Source: VFKU01 sp964620045 (GTDB taxonomy: Bacteria > Hydrogenedentota > Hydrogenedentia > Hydrogenedentales > GCA-2746185). Taken from it: a stretch of 64,000 bases of DNA. Shown here one piece after another: positions 44,049-53,381 of this stretch (position 1 is its first letter; the number at the start of each line of letters is the position of its first letter). The stretch spans positions 1-64,000 of the forward strand of contig CAZUJL010000006.1 of assembly GCA_964620045.1 (NCBI GenBank). The letters are read 5' to 3'. A program made the position numbers and the translations under genes. A model generated the notes under the pieces. That model was not told where the DNA came from, made no database searches, and saw nothing but the letters and a program-made list of their open reading frames with translations.

Positions 44049-44819
44049 CTAGTTCTCGGCGGCCCGGTCCGCCAGCCACGCCTGTACCTTCTCTTCCGGC
44101 TCGACCATGACCAGGCCCAGCATGCGGTAGTGCCCCAGACCGCACAACTGCGAGCATGTAATTTCGAAGTTACGTGTCTCTATACCCGTTTTTTCGCGAA
44201 GTTGTTCCGTCGTCATCGTGGGGGTGAAATGCACCGGAATGGACATCCCGGGGATGGCGTCCTGCTTCACGCGGAACTCGGGGATGCCGAAGCTGTGGAT
44301 CACGTCACGGCTGGTCAGGTGAACGAGCGCCGGGCGGCCAACAGGTAGGCGAAGCGTCTTGGAGACGACGTCGTCCTTGCCGGCGGGGTCCGTGCGGTCA
44401 ACGCCGACCGGATTAATCTCGTCGTCAACCAGATCGATGCGCGTGCGGCCGAAGACGCCGTCCGCGCCGGGATAATGCACGTTCCACAGGAACTGCTGCG
44501 CGACCACGCGGACCTCGAAAGGGTTCTCGGCGGGTTTCGGCAGCGCATCCACTTCGGCGATCCAGAATGGAATGGAGAAACCTACGAGCAAAATGACTTC
44601 AACCGCCACGACGGCCGTTTCGATCCACGAACTCGCATGCGACTTCACGCCCGTGTGCGACGCCGTCGGATTTTTCTTTTTGCGGAAACGGAAGAGACAG
44701 TAGACAAAGAAAATGCCCCAGCCGATGAACATCACAATCATGAGGATGTGCACGAGCAGAATGATCCGGTCGACCTTCGCGCCGTGATCGCTCGCCAAGA
44801 GCGGCAGAAAATTACCCAC
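44049..44819 (-). CDS. coxB: cytochrome c oxidase subunit II
   Basis: A 256-residue subunit. Two transmembrane helices (about 18-42 and 70-92), then a periplasmic cupredoxin domain with the dinuclear CuA site CSQLCGLGHYRM (C-x3-C-x3-H-x2-M) and the upstream His in VIHSFGIPEF. The segment QQFLWNVHYPGADG is the aromatic region for cytochrome c docking. It receives electrons for the haem-copper oxidase. It lacks a fused cytochrome c. Unusually, it is the last gene of the operon; its start overlaps the end of the preceding small gene by 8 bases. Confidence 0.92.
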   Translation of the reverse strand: MGNFLPLLASDHGAKVDRIILLVHILMIVMFIGWGIFFVYCLFRFRKKKNPTASHTGVKSHASSWIETAVVAVEVILLVGFSIPFWIAEVDALPKPAENPFEVRVVAQQFLWNVHYPGADGVFGRTRIDLVDDEINPVGVDRTDPAGKDDVVSKTLRLPVGRPALVHLTSRDVIHSFGIPEFRVKQDAIPGMSIPVHFTPTMTTEQLREKTGIETRNFEITCSQLCGLGHYRMLGLVMVEPEEKVQAWLADRAAEN

Positions 44820-45054
44820 GGTTGATCTCCGCGAGTTCGGCGGCGTGGATTTTCTTCGCGCGACGCCACAGGATGAACACCGCCGCGAGCATGCCGGTGA
44901 AGAGTGTGTAGGTCGTGATCAACAAGGTAAGGATGGCGGCGTTGCGGCCCTCGGTCTGCGGATCGCCCGCCGCGCCGAAACACGTGGAACAGGCGTAAAC
45001 ATGGCCGGACGCCATGAACACGGTGAGCGCGATCAGTACGGCGAAGCGTTTCAT
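44812..45054 (-). CDS. small membrane protein with CSTCFG motif, oxidase-associated
   Basis: An 80-residue precursor with signal peptide (FAVLIALTVFMASGHVYA), the motif CSTCFGAAGDP right after it and one hydrophobic segment (LTLLITTYTLFTGMLAAVFIL). Similar small proteins with a Cys-x-x-Cys-[FY]-Gly stretch occur beside cox genes in several phyla; the two Cys could handle copper or redox chemistry, but this is not shown. Met 45054 overlaps the preceding stop (ATGA). The upstream open frame to 45189 is rejected. Confidence 0.65.
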   Translation of the reverse strand: MKRFAVLIALTVFMASGHVYACSTCFGAAGDPQTEGRNAAILTLLITTYTLFTGMLAAVFILWRRAKKIHAAELAEINRG

Positions 45055-45257
45055 AGATAGCTCACGCTCCGCGATTTCTTGAGGAACCGGACGGCGTAGA
45101 CCGCCAGCGCCACGACCCCTGCAGCCGAAGCCGCTCCCGCGACGCCGTAACCGACATTGTCGACGCGCGACATCTCGCGAAAGCACCACACGGCGAACCC
45201 TGCGCAGAGTCCAGCGCTCAGCAGGATGAAGGCAACGTGGAAGGCTTTGAGCGACAT
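45051..45257 (-). CDS. small two-helix membrane protein of the oxidase operon
   Basis: A 68-residue protein with two hydrophobic segments (VAFILLSAGLCAGFAVWCF and YGVAGAASAAGVVALAVYAV) and a basic C-terminus. No family recognised. Met 45257 lies one base after the subunit IV stop and its stop overlaps the next start. Probably an assembly or accessory subunit. Confidence 0.65.
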   Translation of the reverse strand: MSLKAFHVAFILLSAGLCAGFAVWCFREMSRVDNVGYGVAGAASAAGVVALAVYAVRFLKKSRSVSYL

Positions 45258-45258
45258 A

Positions 45259-45597
45259 TCAGTGCGCCTCCGCTTCGGCGGATTCCGCAGCCGGTGTTTC
45301 ATGGGTGTGTTCCGTGCCTTGAATCGTGCTACGCGCGCCGAGCATGGACAGGCCGAGCAGCACGGCCACGAACAACGCGGCGAAGAACAGCGTGCCGCGC
45401 ACCCAGGGACCGTCCGCGCGCGCGTGCATCAGCGCCGTGAGGATAATGGTCGCTTGTACGGCAACGATCGCGGCGATGAGGTACAGGTTTGAAACGCCGG
45501 CCAGCGTAAGGCCCGTCGCCGCGAGGGCGAGCATGAGCACGGCGCCAAACGCGATGAGGTGCGCACGTATGCGCTTCTGAATGTCGGCCGCGTCCAT
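45259..45597 (-). CDS. cytochrome c oxidase subunit IV (prokaryotic)
   Basis: A 112-residue protein with three hydrophobic helices (LIAFGAVLMLALAATGLTLAG, LIAAIVAVQATIILTALM, TLFFAALFVAVLLGLSML) and a His/Glu-rich tail. The MHARADGPW element between helices 2 and 3 matches the MH motif of the CyoD/caa3 subunit IV family. It stabilises the oxidase. It overlaps neither neighbour but lies nine bases from the subunit III stop. Confidence 0.8.
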   Translation of the reverse strand: MDAADIQKRIRAHLIAFGAVLMLALAATGLTLAGVSNLYLIAAIVAVQATIILTALMHARADGPWVRGTLFFAALFVAVLLGLSMLGARSTIQGTEHTHETPAAESAEAEAH

Positions 45598-45606
45598 CCT
45601 TCGCTC

Positions 45607-46197
45607 CTAACTCAGGTACAAGGTCGGGAAGAGCACGATCCAGACCAAGTCCACAAAGTGCCAGTACAACCCCGTGACTTCGATGCGGTTCGTGAACTGT
45701 TCCGGGGCCTTGTCCCACAAGCGCTTGCCAAAGAGCAGGTGCCACAGACACACGAGAATGCCACCGAGCAGGTGCAACACGTGCAGACCCGTAAGCGCGA
45801 AGTAGATCGCATAAAACACGCTCGTGGAGGGTAGGTGATCGTGGCTGAGCTTGTCGTAGTACTCGTACCCCTTGATCACGAGGAACGCGGTGCCCAGTGC
45901 CATGGTGATGCTCAGAAAACGGCGGAACCGGCCGAAGTCGTTCATTTTTAGGCCCAGCCACGCCATCACCATCGTCATGCTCGACGTGATCAGCAGCACG
46001 GTGTTCAGCGTCGCGAGCGGCACATTGAGCACGTCCGCGCCGCGCGGCCAGTCGGCCGAGCCCGTGCGTAGGAAGACGTAGGCCGAGAACATCGCGCCGA
46101 ACAGCATCACTTCGGACGACAGGAACAGCCACATGCCCAGCTTGCCGTTGTAGAGGCCGGTGTCGGGCCGCGCTTTGATTGTGTAAGGAATGTCCAT
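45607..46197 (-). CDS. coxC: cytochrome c oxidase subunit III
   Basis: A 196-residue protein with five helices, the short form of subunit III. GKLGMWLFLSSEVMLFGAMF is the conserved start of helix 1 with the Glu that contacts subunit I, FYAIYFALTGLHVLHLLGGI has the conserved THxxH-like pattern, and GLYWHFVDLVWIVLFPTLYL closes the protein. Met 46197 is chosen; it lies two bases after the subunit I stop. Confidence 0.9.
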   Translation of the reverse strand: MDIPYTIKARPDTGLYNGKLGMWLFLSSEVMLFGAMFSAYVFLRTGSADWPRGADVLNVPLATLNTVLLITSSMTMVMAWLGLKMNDFGRFRRFLSITMALGTAFLVIKGYEYYDKLSHDHLPSTSVFYAIYFALTGLHVLHLLGGILVCLWHLLFGKRLWDKAPEQFTNRIEVTGLYWHFVDLVWIVLFPTLYLS

Positions 46198-46198
46198 C

Positions 46199-47947
46199 TC
46201 AGGCCCCTTCAGCCTCGAACTGCGGAGAGAAATCGCGCGCGGCGCCCGGCGCGCTGTATTCATACGGCCCGCGATACACCGTCGGCGCGGCGACGAAGTT
46301 ACCGTGCGCGACCGGCGGCGACGGCGCGGACCATTCCAGCGTCGTGGCGTCCCACGGATTGCTCTCGACCTTCTTGCCCGCGAAGATGCTCCACGCGAAG
46401 TTGATCAGGAAGGGAATCTGCACGACCGCCAGCGCAAACGCGGAGTGCGACATCGCCTTGTTCAGGAACAACACGTCCTGGTTGTTGGCATAAAACGCGC
46501 CGCCGTCGTACATGCGCCGGTTCACGCCGTGCAGGCCCTGGATCAGCATGGGGAAGAAGATGCCGTTCATGAACAGCAGCGACGGCCAGAAGTGAATCTT
46601 GCCCAGCACCTCGTTCATGCGGCGGCCGGTGACTTTCGGGAACCAGAAATAGACGCCCGCGAACAGGGCGAAAATCGTGCCCGGCGCGACGACGTAGTGG
46701 AAGTGGCCGATCACGTAGTTCGTGTCGTGCAGGTGGATGTCCGCCGCGGCGAGCCCAAGCGGCAGGCCCGTGAGCCCGCCGATGGCAAACATCGGCAGGA
46801 AGGCCAGCGCGAACAGCATCGGCGTGGTGAACCGCATCGAGGCTCCCCACAGCGAGATCACGAGCGCCGTCAGGATCACGATGGACGGAATCGAGATGAT
46901 CATCGTCGTCGTCTGGAAGAACGCGCTGATCGTGGTGCCCATGCCCGTCAGGAACATGTGGTGCGCCCACACGACGAAGGACATAAAGCCGAGAAACAGC
47001 GCGCTGTACACCATCGAGCGATAGCCCCACAGCGGCTTGCGCGTGTTGTTTGCGATGACCTCGGCCACGATGCCCAGCGCGGGCAGGATGAGCACGTACA
47101 CTTCCGGATGCGCGAGGAACCAGAAGAGATGTTGGTACAAAAGCGCGCTGCCGCCGCCCGCCGCCTCGATCGGGGCGCTGTTTACATACAGGCCGCTCGG
47201 CAGGAAGAAACTCGTGCCGAGCGTGCGATCCATTAGTTGCAGTACGGCCGCCGCCTGCAGCGCGGGGAAGGCGAGGAGCAGCAGGAAGGCCGTGATGAAT
47301 TGCGCCCATACCAGGAATGGCAGGCGCATGAAGGTGAGTCCCGGCGCGCGCAGTTGCAGGATCGTGACGATGATGTTGATCGAGCCCAGCAGCGACGAAA
47401 TGATCAGCATGAACATCCCGATGAGCCAGAACGTCTGCCCCGGCGTCTCGATCACCGAGAGCGGGGGATAAGAGGTCCAGCCTGAGCGCGCGGCGCCATC
47501 CGGCAGGAAGAAACTGAACAGGAATATCACGCCGCCGACAAAATAGGCCCAGTAACTTGCCATGTTCAGCCGCGGGAAAGCCATGTCCGGCGCGCCGATT
47601 TGGAGCGGCACAAGGTAATTGCCGAATGCGCCGACCGCGAGCGGCACGACGCCGAGGAAGATCATGATCGTGCCGTGCATCGCGCCGAGCGAGTTGTAGA
47701 ACTCCGGCAGTATGACGCCCGGCGGCGAGAAGCGCGTCTCGCTCGTGAGCAGGTGGCCGATGAAGGGCAGCGCCGTGCCGGGGTAGGCCTGCTGCCAGCG
47801 GATCAGAATGACGAGGGAGAATCCGCAGAGAAGGAAGAACATTGCCGTCAGCGCGTACTGAATGCCGATGACTTTATGGTCGATCGAGAAGATGTAGCGC
47901 CGCCAGAACGGTTCGTGCGGATGTTGATGGCTGTCGTGCGCGGTCAA
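46199..47947 (-). CDS. coxA: cytochrome c oxidase subunit I (A1-type haem-copper oxidase)
   Basis: A 582-residue subunit with 12 or more helices. Key elements: AHPEVYVLILPALG (Cu-B His, the cross-linked Tyr and the D-channel Glu of A1-type enzymes), VVWAHHMFLTGM (two Cu-B His ligands) and TNYVIGHFHYVVAPG (haem ligands). It reduces oxygen to water and pumps protons. The gene begins an operon read right to left as I-III-IV-x-x-II. It diverges from the uup gene with a 129-base spacer. Confidence 0.95.
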   Translation of the reverse strand: MTAHDSHQHPHEPFWRRYIFSIDHKVIGIQYALTAMFFLLCGFSLVILIRWQQAYPGTALPFIGHLLTSETRFSPPGVILPEFYNSLGAMHGTIMIFLGVVPLAVGAFGNYLVPLQIGAPDMAFPRLNMASYWAYFVGGVIFLFSFFLPDGAARSGWTSYPPLSVIETPGQTFWLIGMFMLIISSLLGSINIIVTILQLRAPGLTFMRLPFLVWAQFITAFLLLLAFPALQAAAVLQLMDRTLGTSFFLPSGLYVNSAPIEAAGGGSALLYQHLFWFLAHPEVYVLILPALGIVAEVIANNTRKPLWGYRSMVYSALFLGFMSFVVWAHHMFLTGMGTTISAFFQTTTMIISIPSIVILTALVISLWGASMRFTTPMLFALAFLPMFAIGGLTGLPLGLAAADIHLHDTNYVIGHFHYVVAPGTIFALFAGVYFWFPKVTGRRMNEVLGKIHFWPSLLFMNGIFFPMLIQGLHGVNRRMYDGGAFYANNQDVLFLNKAMSHSAFALAVVQIPFLINFAWSIFAGKKVESNPWDATTLEWSAPSPPVAHGNFVAAPTVYRGPYEYSAPGAARDFSPQFEAEGA

Positions 47948-48076
47948 GCTCTATGCATCCGGTTTGTTGTGATTTTCCCGGCAGGCCCCGCAGCCGATTT
48001 GGATGGCCATGCCGAAGGCGGCGATAATAACACCCTCGTCCCGGAAATTTCCCCTGAATGAGAAAGCGGTGGTGTT

Positions 48077-50026
48077 TTGCCTGATGTGAATGTTGGACAG
48101 GTTCTGCTGAGCGTGCAGAACGTTTCGCGCAGTTTCGGCTCGCAGCCGGTGCTGGACAATATCTCCGTGTCCATACACGAGGCCGAGCGGCTCGGGCTGG
48201 TCGGCCGCAATGGTTCCGGCAAATCCACGCTGCTGCGGATTCTGATGGGGCTGGACACGCCCGACTCCGGCCAGGTCACGCGCAAGCAGGGCCTGACCGT
48301 GAAACTGCTGACCCAGACCTGCGCGCTGCCGAAGGAGCAGACGGTCGGCGCGGCGCTGTGGGATGCCAATGCGCGCTGGCACGAGTTGGCGGAACGCCAT
48401 GCGGAACTCGGCGTGCGCATGGGCGAGGACCTGTCCGCCGCGGAACACGCCCGTGTGCTGCGAGAGTTCGAGGAAGTCGATCATCTTGCACAGTTGCACG
48501 ATGTGTGGCAGGCGGACGCGCGCGCGGCACGACTCGCCGCGGCGCTGCGACTGCCGGCGGAGGATGCCGTGCTCGGGAAACTCTCCGGTGGCGAGTTGCG
48601 GCGCGTGGACATTGCGGTGACACTGCTTACCGAGCCGGACGTGCTGCTGCTCGACGAGCCGACGAACCATATCGACGCCGAGAGCGCGATGTGGATCGAA
48701 CAATTTCTCAGCGGTTATCCCGGAAGCTGCGTGCTGGTGACGCACGATCGCTACTTCCTCGACAAATGCGTGTCGCGCATTGTCGAGATGGATCGCCGGC
48801 GCTTATATTCCTTCCCCGGCAACTACGAACAGTTCCTGGAGTACAAGGCGCAGATTCTCGACGTCGAGGCGCGCACGGAATCCGCGCGGCAGTCGGAGAT
48901 CCGCCACGAACTCGTATGGCTGCGGCGCGGCGCGAAGGCGCGGCGCACGAAAGAGCAGGCGCGCGTGCGGCGGGTCGAGGCGCTGATCGCCGACGACGGC
49001 CCGGAGATTGTCATCGAGCCGAGCTTCGAAATCCCGCTGCCGCAGCGTTTGGGCGATCGCGTAATCGATGCGGAGCAGATCGCGTATCGCATCGGCGGGA
49101 AGACGCTTTTCGACAAGCTGACGCTCATCATGCAGCGCGGCATGCGCGTGGGCATCGCGGGGCCGAACGGCTGCGGCAAGACCACGCTGCTGCGCGTGCT
49201 GATGGGCCAGGAAAAACCGCAAGTGGGTACGCTGAGAGTGGGCGAATCGGTGCAGTTCCTGTACATCGACCAGACTCATGCCGAGATCGATCTGAAGCAA
49301 TCCGTGATTGATTTTGTGTCCGGGGGCGCGCACTACTGCGACGTTGGCGAAAAGCGTATCTATGTGCCGGGGTATCTGGAGAAGTTGTTGTTCGACATGG
49401 ACAGCGTGCGTTCGCCCATGCGAAATCTGTCCGGCGGCGAACGAAACCGCGTAGTGCTGGCAAAGAAACTGCTGCAGGGCGGGAACCTGCTCGCGTTCGA
49501 TGAACCGACGAACGATTTGGACCTTGCGACGCTGCGCGTGCTCGAAGAGGCGATCCTGACCTTCGAAGGCGCGGCGTTGTTGGTAAGCCACGACCGATAC
49601 TTCCTGAATCGCGTGTGCACCCACATGATCGTGTTCGAAGGCGACGGCAAGGTGTATTGCAGCGCGGGAAATTACGACGACTATCTCGCGTTCCGCGTGC
49701 GCCGCGAAGAGGCCGCGCGCGAAGGCGACGCGGCGCCCACGCCCCAGCTTATTTTGCAGGGGCAGACAGCCTCGGCGCCGAGAGCGAGCGATGTGAAGCC
49801 GCTGAGTTATATGGAGAAGAAGGAACTCTCCGGCATGGAAGCGGCGATCGGAGTCGCCGAGACGGCTGTTTCAAAACTTGAAGCCGAAATCGCCGCGCCG
49901 GAATTTTACACACAGCCGCACGACGCCGTGCGCGCAAAACTGGCGGTGCTCGACGAAGCCAAAGCAAAGGCGCAGGTATTGTACGCGCGCTGGGAAGAGT
50001 TGGAAGCGCGCGCGAATTCGAAGTAA
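48077..50026 (+). CDS. uup: ABC-F family ATPase, Uup-like
   Basis: A 649-residue soluble protein with two nucleotide-binding domains: Walker A GRNGSGKST, signature LSGGELRR, Walker B LLLDEPTNHID; then GPNGCGKTT, LSGGERNR and LAFDEPTNDLD. The last 100 residues form a coiled coil (LSYMEKKELSGMEAAIGVAE), which matches Uup. Uup acts on ribosomes and affects transposon excision in E. coli. The start is uncertain: TTG 48077 or GTG 48086, with AGCGGTGG upstream. No ATG fits the frame. It precedes a pair of hypothetical genes on the same strand. Confidence 0.85.
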   Translation: MPDVNVGQVLLSVQNVSRSFGSQPVLDNISVSIHEAERLGLVGRNGSGKSTLLRILMGLDTPDSGQVTRKQGLTVKLLTQTCALPKEQTVGAALWDANARWHELAERHAELGVRMGEDLSAAEHARVLREFEEVDHLAQLHDVWQADARAARLAAALRLPAEDAVLGKLSGGELRRVDIAVTLLTEPDVLLLDEPTNHIDAESAMWIEQFLSGYPGSCVLVTHDRYFLDKCVSRIVEMDRRRLYSFPGNYEQFLEYKAQILDVEARTESARQSEIRHELVWLRRGAKARRTKEQARVRRVEALIADDGPEIVIEPSFEIPLPQRLGDRVIDAEQIAYRIGGKTLFDKLTLIMQRGMRVGIAGPNGCGKTTLLRVLMGQEKPQVGTLRVGESVQFLYIDQTHAEIDLKQSVIDFVSGGAHYCDVGEKRIYVPGYLEKLLFDMDSVRSPMRNLSGGERNRVVLAKKLLQGGNLLAFDEPTNDLDLATLRVLEEAILTFEGAALLVSHDRYFLNRVCTHMIVFEGDGKVYCSAGNYDDYLAFRVRREEAAREGDAAPTPQLILQGQTASAPRASDVKPLSYMEKKELSGMEAAIGVAETAVSKLEAEIAAPEFYTQPHDAVRAKLAVLDEAKAKAQVLYARWEELEARANSK

Positions 50027-50046
50027 CCCGGAGTGGAAGGGAAGTG

Positions 50047-50631
50047 ATGGACGAAGAACGGAAGAGCCGTGTGCAAGACGCCGCCGTGCCGATGTGCGAG
50101 GAATTTTTTCAGGGGGCGTTTGCATCGCTGGACGCGATGGACCCGCAGTGGAATGAACTCGGCGTTGATCTCGATGCCTCGCAGCTCATGTTTGCGAAGA
50201 CCTTGTTTCACTTCGCGTGTTTTCCGCTGGTGCTCATGATTCAAGTCGTTTACAAGCGTCTGCCGGAGGACGACGCGGACGAGTTGCTGGATATCGTGCT
50301 GGCCATGTTTTTACCGGTACTGGTCAAGCACTTCCTCGATCTCGCAAAAGTAACGGAGACGGAGGTCAAAACGGCTTTTAGAGACGAGTTTGTGAGCATT
50401 TTACAACTGCAAATTCACACCTATCTCAAACACGACCACGCAACGGGATGTCAAAGGCTGGCGTGGCTGTTGAGTGAGGATCTCAAGGGTGTCGTTGTAG
50501 ACCACGCGCCGGACCTGGCGAATGTTATAGAGACTTCGTTCCCGCCAATGATCGAAGCGCAGGCCCAGAAGATGTTGCCGGGCTATGTGCAGACGGCTAT
50601 CACTTTTGCGGACGCCGTGACGGCTGCATGA
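50047..50631 (+). CDS. hypothetical protein, first of a tandem paralogous pair
   Basis: A 194-residue helical protein with no signal peptide. The segment KTLFHFACFPLVLMIQVVYK at about residues 55-74 is shared almost unchanged with the next protein. The rest aligns loosely with the same spacing, giving a single domain. GGAAGGGAAG precedes ATG 50047; GTG 50044 is an alternative. It is 20 bases after the uup stop and probably co-transcribed. Base composition is a little AT-richer than its neighbours. Unknown function. Confidence 0.65.
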   Translation: MDEERKSRVQDAAVPMCEEFFQGAFASLDAMDPQWNELGVDLDASQLMFAKTLFHFACFPLVLMIQVVYKRLPEDDADELLDIVLAMFLPVLVKHFLDLAKVTETEVKTAFRDEFVSILQLQIHTYLKHDHATGCQRLAWLLSEDLKGVVVDHAPDLANVIETSFPPMIEAQAQKMLPGYVQTAITFADAVTAA

Positions 50632-50645
50632 GGGAGTAGTCGAGC

Positions 50646-51224
50646 GTGGACGCGAAGGATCGGGCGCAGATCAACGAAGTCGTGATGCCCCTGTGCGGGT
50701 TGGTGCTGTCCGCGTCCTCCAGCGCGATGGACATCGTAGTGCCGCACTGGAAAGCCCACGGCCTCGACGTGTTGGAGACCATCGAGAAATATACGAAGGT
50801 GATCTTTCACTTCGCGTGTTTCCCGCTCGTGCTGATCATGCGGACGGTGTCCGCGCGCGTATCAGGACCCGAGCGCGACGTGATGTGCAATATGGTGATT
50901 GGGGTTACTGCCCAGGCACTGATTGCCAAGCACATGGACGACGCCGAGGTGCAAGGCGAGGCGTTTGTGCAGGCGTTCAACAAAGAATTCGAGCAAATCC
51001 TCGCGATGAACGTGGGTGCCTATTTCAAGGAAGCCGACCTCGAAGGCGCGTCCGAGAAATTTGCCGCGCTTGTCACGCAGGACTTGTCACGCTTGTTAGA
51101 CGAGGTCGATCAGAAGAAGGCGCAGGCGTTCGTGCCCGAGGTGGTTGTGGAGTACGCCCGCAACATCGGACCCGATTTTGTCAGACTGGGGAACGAATAC
51201 GTAGATGTAATGACGCGGGTTTAA
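50646..51224 (+). CDS. hypothetical protein, second of a tandem paralogous pair
   Basis: A 192-residue helical protein beginning at GTG 50646. It has KVIFHFACFPLVLIMRTVSA where the first copy has KTLFHFACFPLVLMIQVV; both also share an early PLCG/PMCE helix, a middle LIAKHMDDAEV/LVKHFLDLAKV helix and a LVTQDLSRLLDEV/LLSEDLKGVVVDH helix. The two probably arose by duplication and could form a heterodimer. Its stop overlaps the S9 peptidase stop by four bases, tail to tail. Confidence 0.65.
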   Translation: MDAKDRAQINEVVMPLCGLVLSASSSAMDIVVPHWKAHGLDVLETIEKYTKVIFHFACFPLVLIMRTVSARVSGPERDVMCNMVIGVTAQALIAKHMDDAEVQGEAFVQAFNKEFEQILAMNVGAYFKEADLEGASEKFAALVTQDLSRLLDEVDQKKAQAFVPEVVVEYARNIGPDFVRLGNEYVDVMTRV

Positions 51225-53350
51225 TCCGTCTTCCCCGCCAGATCCAGAATAAACGCGTACTTCAACGCTGTTTCCTTGTACTGCTCGAATCGTCCCGACG
51301 CGCCGCCGTGGCCGGCGTGCATGTCGGTCTTCATTAGGATGGTTGAGTCGCCGGTGTTCATCGTGCGCAGCTTGGCGACCCACTTTGCCGGTTCCCAGTA
51401 TTGCACCTGCGAATCGTGCAGGCCGGTGGTCACCAGCAAATTCGGATAGGCTTTCGGCTCGACGTTGTCATACGGCGAGTAGGAAAGGATGTACTCGTAA
51501 TCGTCTTCGCGGTTCGGATTGCCCCACTCGTCGTATTCTCCTGTCGTGAGCGGGATGCTGTCGTCCAGCATCGTGGTGATCACATCAACAAACGGCACAC
51601 TTGCGACGATGCCGTGAAACAAATCCGGCCGCATGTTCATGATCGCGCCCATCAGCAGCCCGCCCGCGCTGCCGCCGGTGGCATATAGCCGATCGGGGGA
51701 CGTGTACTTCTCGCGCACGAGATAGTCCGCGCAGTCGATGAAATCCGTGAACGTATTTTTCTTCTGCTTCTGCCGGCCGTTCTCATACCACGCGCGGCCG
51801 AGTTCTTCGCCGCCGCGCACGTGCGCGATGGCCACCGCGAAGCCGCGATCGAGTAGGCTGAGGCGCACCGAACTGAATGTCGGCGTACTACTGATGCCGT
51901 AGGAGCCGTAGCCCTGCATCAAGATTGGGCCCGAGCCGTCCTTCTTGAAGTCCTTTCGGTACACGATCGAAATTGGCACGCGCACGCCGTCGCGCGCCGT
52001 CGCCCACAGGCGCTCCGTGAAATATTTGGCCGGGTCGTAGCCGCCGAGGACCTCGGTGCGCTTGATCAGCGTCCGCTCGCGGGTTTTCAGGTTGTAGTCG
52101 TACACCGAATTCGGCGTCGTGAGGGACGTGTACTCATAGCGCAGCGTCGTCGTCTTGCCTTCGGGGTTGATGCCGAGGCCCGCCTCGTACACCGACTCGC
52201 CGAAATCGACCTCGTGCGCCGCGGAACCGTCCCATGGCATTACGTGCAGACGCGCCAGGCCTTCGCGACGCTCGCTGAGCACGAGGTAATCGTCGAACAA
52301 TTCAAACGATTCGAGCAGCGTGTCTTCACGATGCGGCACGACGTCTTTCCAATCGCTGATTTCTGTCGCGCCGGCAGCTGCGCTCATCAGACGGAAGTTT
52401 TTCGCGTCCTTGTTCGTGCGGATGTAGAACTTGCCGTTGTAGTGGTCGATGCCGTACTCGTGGCCGCGTTCGCGTTCCACAAAAACAATCGGCTCGGCCG
52501 CCGGATCATTCGCGGAGAAGTACCGGCACTCGTCCGCCAGGGTTTGGTGCGCGGCGATGACGATGAACTCGCGCGACTTGGTTTTATAGACGCCCACGCC
52601 GAAGGTGTCGTCCTTTTCTTCATACACCAGCACGTCCTCGCTCGTCGGCGTGCCGAGCGTGTGACTGTAGATGCGATACGACCGCAGCGTCTCGGGATCC
52701 TGCTTCGTGTAGAAGAGCGTGCGGTTGTCGTTCGCCCACACGACGTTGCCCGTAACATTCTCGATCGTGTCCGGCAGGTCCTGATCGGCAGCGAGATCGC
52801 GCACGCGCAGCGTGTAGAAGCGCCGGCCGACGAAATCCGCGCCATAAACGGCAAGCTTCTGGTCCTCGCTCGCGCGCAGGCCGGACACCTGGCAGAAGTC
52901 GTGCCCCGCCGCGAGGTTGTTCACATCCAGCATCACGTCTTCGAGTGCGTCCAGCGTGCCCTGCTTCCGGCAATAGACGGGATACTGCTTGCCTTCCTCG
53001 AAGCGCGTGTAGAAGTAGTAGTCCTTGTACTTATACGGCGCGGAACTGTCGTCCTGCTTGATGCGGCCTTTGATTTCCTCGAACAGCTTCTCTTGAAACG
53101 CCTTCGTGTGGCCGAGTTTCGCGTCCAGATATGCGTTTTCCGCTTCGAGGTATTTGATGACTTCCGGATTCTCCCGCTCGCGCAGCCAGAAGTAATCGTC
53201 AGTCCGGGCGTCTCCGTGAATTTCGAGGGTCTTCGGCACGCGCTTGGCAATCGGCGCTTCGGGCATGGCGGCATCGTCTCCAGTGCTGGGTACAGCGGCA
53301 AGCAGGCAAAGCGCCGCGGTGATTGCGAGTGGGCGGACTAGTATGAACAT
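51221..53350 (-). CDS. ptrB: exported oligopeptidase B-like S9 prolyl oligopeptidase
   Basis: A 709-residue serine peptidase. An N-terminal hydrophobic signal (LAITAALCLLAAVPST) suggests export. The propeller domain covers about 30-440. The C-terminal alpha/beta hydrolase domain has GYGSYGIS, RGGEELGRAWYENG, ATGGSAGGLLMG (Ser nucleophile), TGLHDSQV (Asp) and MHAGHGG (His). Oligopeptidase B cleaves after basic residues in short peptides. Length agrees with the family. The gene lies alone on its strand, though the 53382-55564 genes read in the same direction. Confidence 0.87.
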   Translation of the reverse strand: MFILVRPLAITAALCLLAAVPSTGDDAAMPEAPIAKRVPKTLEIHGDARTDDYFWLRERENPEVIKYLEAENAYLDAKLGHTKAFQEKLFEEIKGRIKQDDSSAPYKYKDYYFYTRFEEGKQYPVYCRKQGTLDALEDVMLDVNNLAAGHDFCQVSGLRASEDQKLAVYGADFVGRRFYTLRVRDLAADQDLPDTIENVTGNVVWANDNRTLFYTKQDPETLRSYRIYSHTLGTPTSEDVLVYEEKDDTFGVGVYKTKSREFIVIAAHQTLADECRYFSANDPAAEPIVFVERERGHEYGIDHYNGKFYIRTNKDAKNFRLMSAAAGATEISDWKDVVPHREDTLLESFELFDDYLVLSERREGLARLHVMPWDGSAAHEVDFGESVYEAGLGINPEGKTTTLRYEYTSLTTPNSVYDYNLKTRERTLIKRTEVLGGYDPAKYFTERLWATARDGVRVPISIVYRKDFKKDGSGPILMQGYGSYGISSTPTFSSVRLSLLDRGFAVAIAHVRGGEELGRAWYENGRQKQKKNTFTDFIDCADYLVREKYTSPDRLYATGGSAGGLLMGAIMNMRPDLFHGIVASVPFVDVITTMLDDSIPLTTGEYDEWGNPNREDDYEYILSYSPYDNVEPKAYPNLLVTTGLHDSQVQYWEPAKWVAKLRTMNTGDSTILMKTDMHAGHGGASGRFEQYKETALKYAFILDLAGKTD

Positions 53351-53381
53351 CGTTGCTTTCCTGTGGACGCCAACTGAATCT

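Noticed and set aside
46190..47236. Long plus-strand frame opposite coxA
   Set aside because: Arg/His-rich shadow of subunit I, which has all conserved motifs on the other strand.
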